Below are positions 60,249 to 60,769 of a stretch of 60,769 bases of DNA, one piece after another (the first letter of the stretch is position 1; each line of letters starts with the position of its first letter). Under the pieces are notes generated by a model that saw only the letters and a list, made by a program, of their open reading frames with translations, was not told the DNA's origin and made no database searches. The position numbers and the translations under genes were made by a program. Source of the stretch: an uncultured Clostridia bacterium (GTDB lineage Bacteria > Bacillota > Clostridia > Christensenellales > Borkfalkiaceae); the NCBI GenBank assembly GCA_947570625.1, contig CANOUP010000011.1, forward strand, positions 1 through 60,769, read 5' to 3'.

Positions 60249-60769
60249 TTAAATAGCGTTTTTCAATTCTAATTCTTTTTCGTTCGGGGATAACCAACGT
60301 CTTTTATCGTCAGCCGAACGCAAGACACACGTCGGAATATCGTTCGAGCGTTTAAGATATACGGACATTTGCTTTTGTAAATCGTCAAAAGAATAGTAAT
60401 GCAAATACCGATAAAAACGCTCGTTGTCATTTCGGTGCGAACGCTCAACTTTCCCGTTATGACGTGGAGTGCGGGGGCGTATCAATTTATGAGCTATCTT
60501 AAAATGCAAACACAATCTATCGAATAAATGTATTCTACCGTCTTTTGTTCTTTCTTTCCAAAATGTAAACTCTTGACCGTTGTCAGTCTGTATAATTTTA
60601 GGACGATAACCGAAGAATTCAAACGCACGAAGTATAAAATCAACCGTGCTATTTTGGCTTTGCTCTTGATATGCTCGTATAAACCGTTTACGGCTCGCCT
60701 CGTCTATGACCGTATATTGATAATATCGTTCACAAGCCCCGTTTCCCGTATAACAAGATAAAGGAACGT
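60249..60769 (-). CDS. IS481-like transposase, C-terminal part (runs off the window)
   Basis: The frame is open from the stop at 60249 to the window end. It shows an integrase core: VIDEASRKRFI, a second acidic motif TDNGQEFTFW and the Glu motif TPRHNGKVERSHRNDNERFYR, followed by a helical end. The spacing and RHNGKVERSH form match the IS481 family. The N-terminal helix-turn-helix and the left inverted repeat are outside. Its base composition (A+T richer) differs from the block before it, so it is a recent insertion. Activity cannot be judged from this part. Confidence 0.88.
   Translation of the reverse strand, partial: VPLSCYTGNGACERYYQYTVIDEASRKRFIRAYQEQSQNSTVDFILRAFEFFGYRPKIIQTDNGQEFTFWKERTKDGRIHLFDRLCLHFKIAHKLIRPRTPRHNGKVERSHRNDNERFYRYLHYYSFDDLQKQMSVYLKRSNDIPTCVLRSADDKRRWLSPNEKELELKNAI

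Noticed and set aside
1-60769. CRISPR arrays, rRNA genes, further tRNAs
   Set aside because: No regular spacer-repeat array and no rRNA sequence were seen; tRNA-Gln at 175 is the only full tRNA (the copy at 9452 is only a 3' half).

Overview
The window is about 61 kb of chromosome from a Gram-positive, Clostridia-like bacterium of roughly 50% G+C. The evidence is the gene order yicC-gmk-rpoZ-priA-def-fmt-rsmB-rlmN-rpe-thiN-rpmB-asp23-fakA-recG (the yloC to recG block of Firmicutes), an rpsL-rpsG-fusA-tuf string, an FMN riboswitch in front of ribU, two ECF S-components, a YtrA-type GntR/ABC cassette, a MocR regulator and a membrane-domain MurF-like ligase beside ddl. A lineage near Christensenellales is my guess only. 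Sigma-A promoters close to TTGACA-N17-TATAAT are easy to find, and several appear to make leaderless or nearly leaderless mRNAs.

Region 1 (175-9500) is a complete-looking 9.25 kb inovirus-like (filamentous phage) prophage inserted in the 3' half of a tRNA-Gln(CTG) gene. Perfect 49-bp direct repeats bound it. Leftward lysogeny genes are an XRE repressor, a small ORF and a tyrosine integrase. Rightward genes are two small ORFs, a membrane-anchored beta-rich protein, a pIII-like protein with signal peptide and C-terminal membrane anchor, a Zot/pI-type ATPase, a coiled-coil protein, a zinc-ribbon protein and a two-wHTH replication initiator. Three palindromic operators sit between the divergent units. 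A hairpin- and repeat-rich noncoding region of about 0.7 kb follows the initiator and looks like an origin/packaging region. Next to attR is a compact type I toxin-antitoxin-like module: a 35-residue hydrophobic peptide with a sequestered Shine-Dalgarno and an antisense RNA from a perfect consensus promoter. No major coat protein was recognised.

Region 2 (9.6-15 kb) is a two-component system plus FtsX-type ABC exporter, with 11-bp-spaced response-regulator-like repeats in front of both the regulator and ABC genes. Region 3 (15-23 kb) has malic enzyme, an FMN-riboswitch ribU, a GntR/ABC-2 cassette, tcdA and an 862-residue zinc-ribbon/InlB-repeat surface protein. Region 4 (23-35 kb) holds tsaE-tsaB-rimI, a hydrolase, a MurF-like ligase, ddl, icd, a PrsW-type protease, a probable B6 transporter with its MocR regulator, corA with a riboswitch-like leader, and an M1-type lipoprotein peptidase.

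Region 5 (35-51 kb) is a degenerate nitrilase followed by the housekeeping block, which lacks the usual prpC-prkC-rsgA between rlmN and rpe and has a peptidase and an LRR lipoprotein inserted before rpmB. Region 6 (51-60.8 kb) has the str genes with tuf, nth, a DUF3343/cysteine desulfurase/cysK sulfur locus, two small unknown genes and the 3' part of an IS481-like transposase running off the window.
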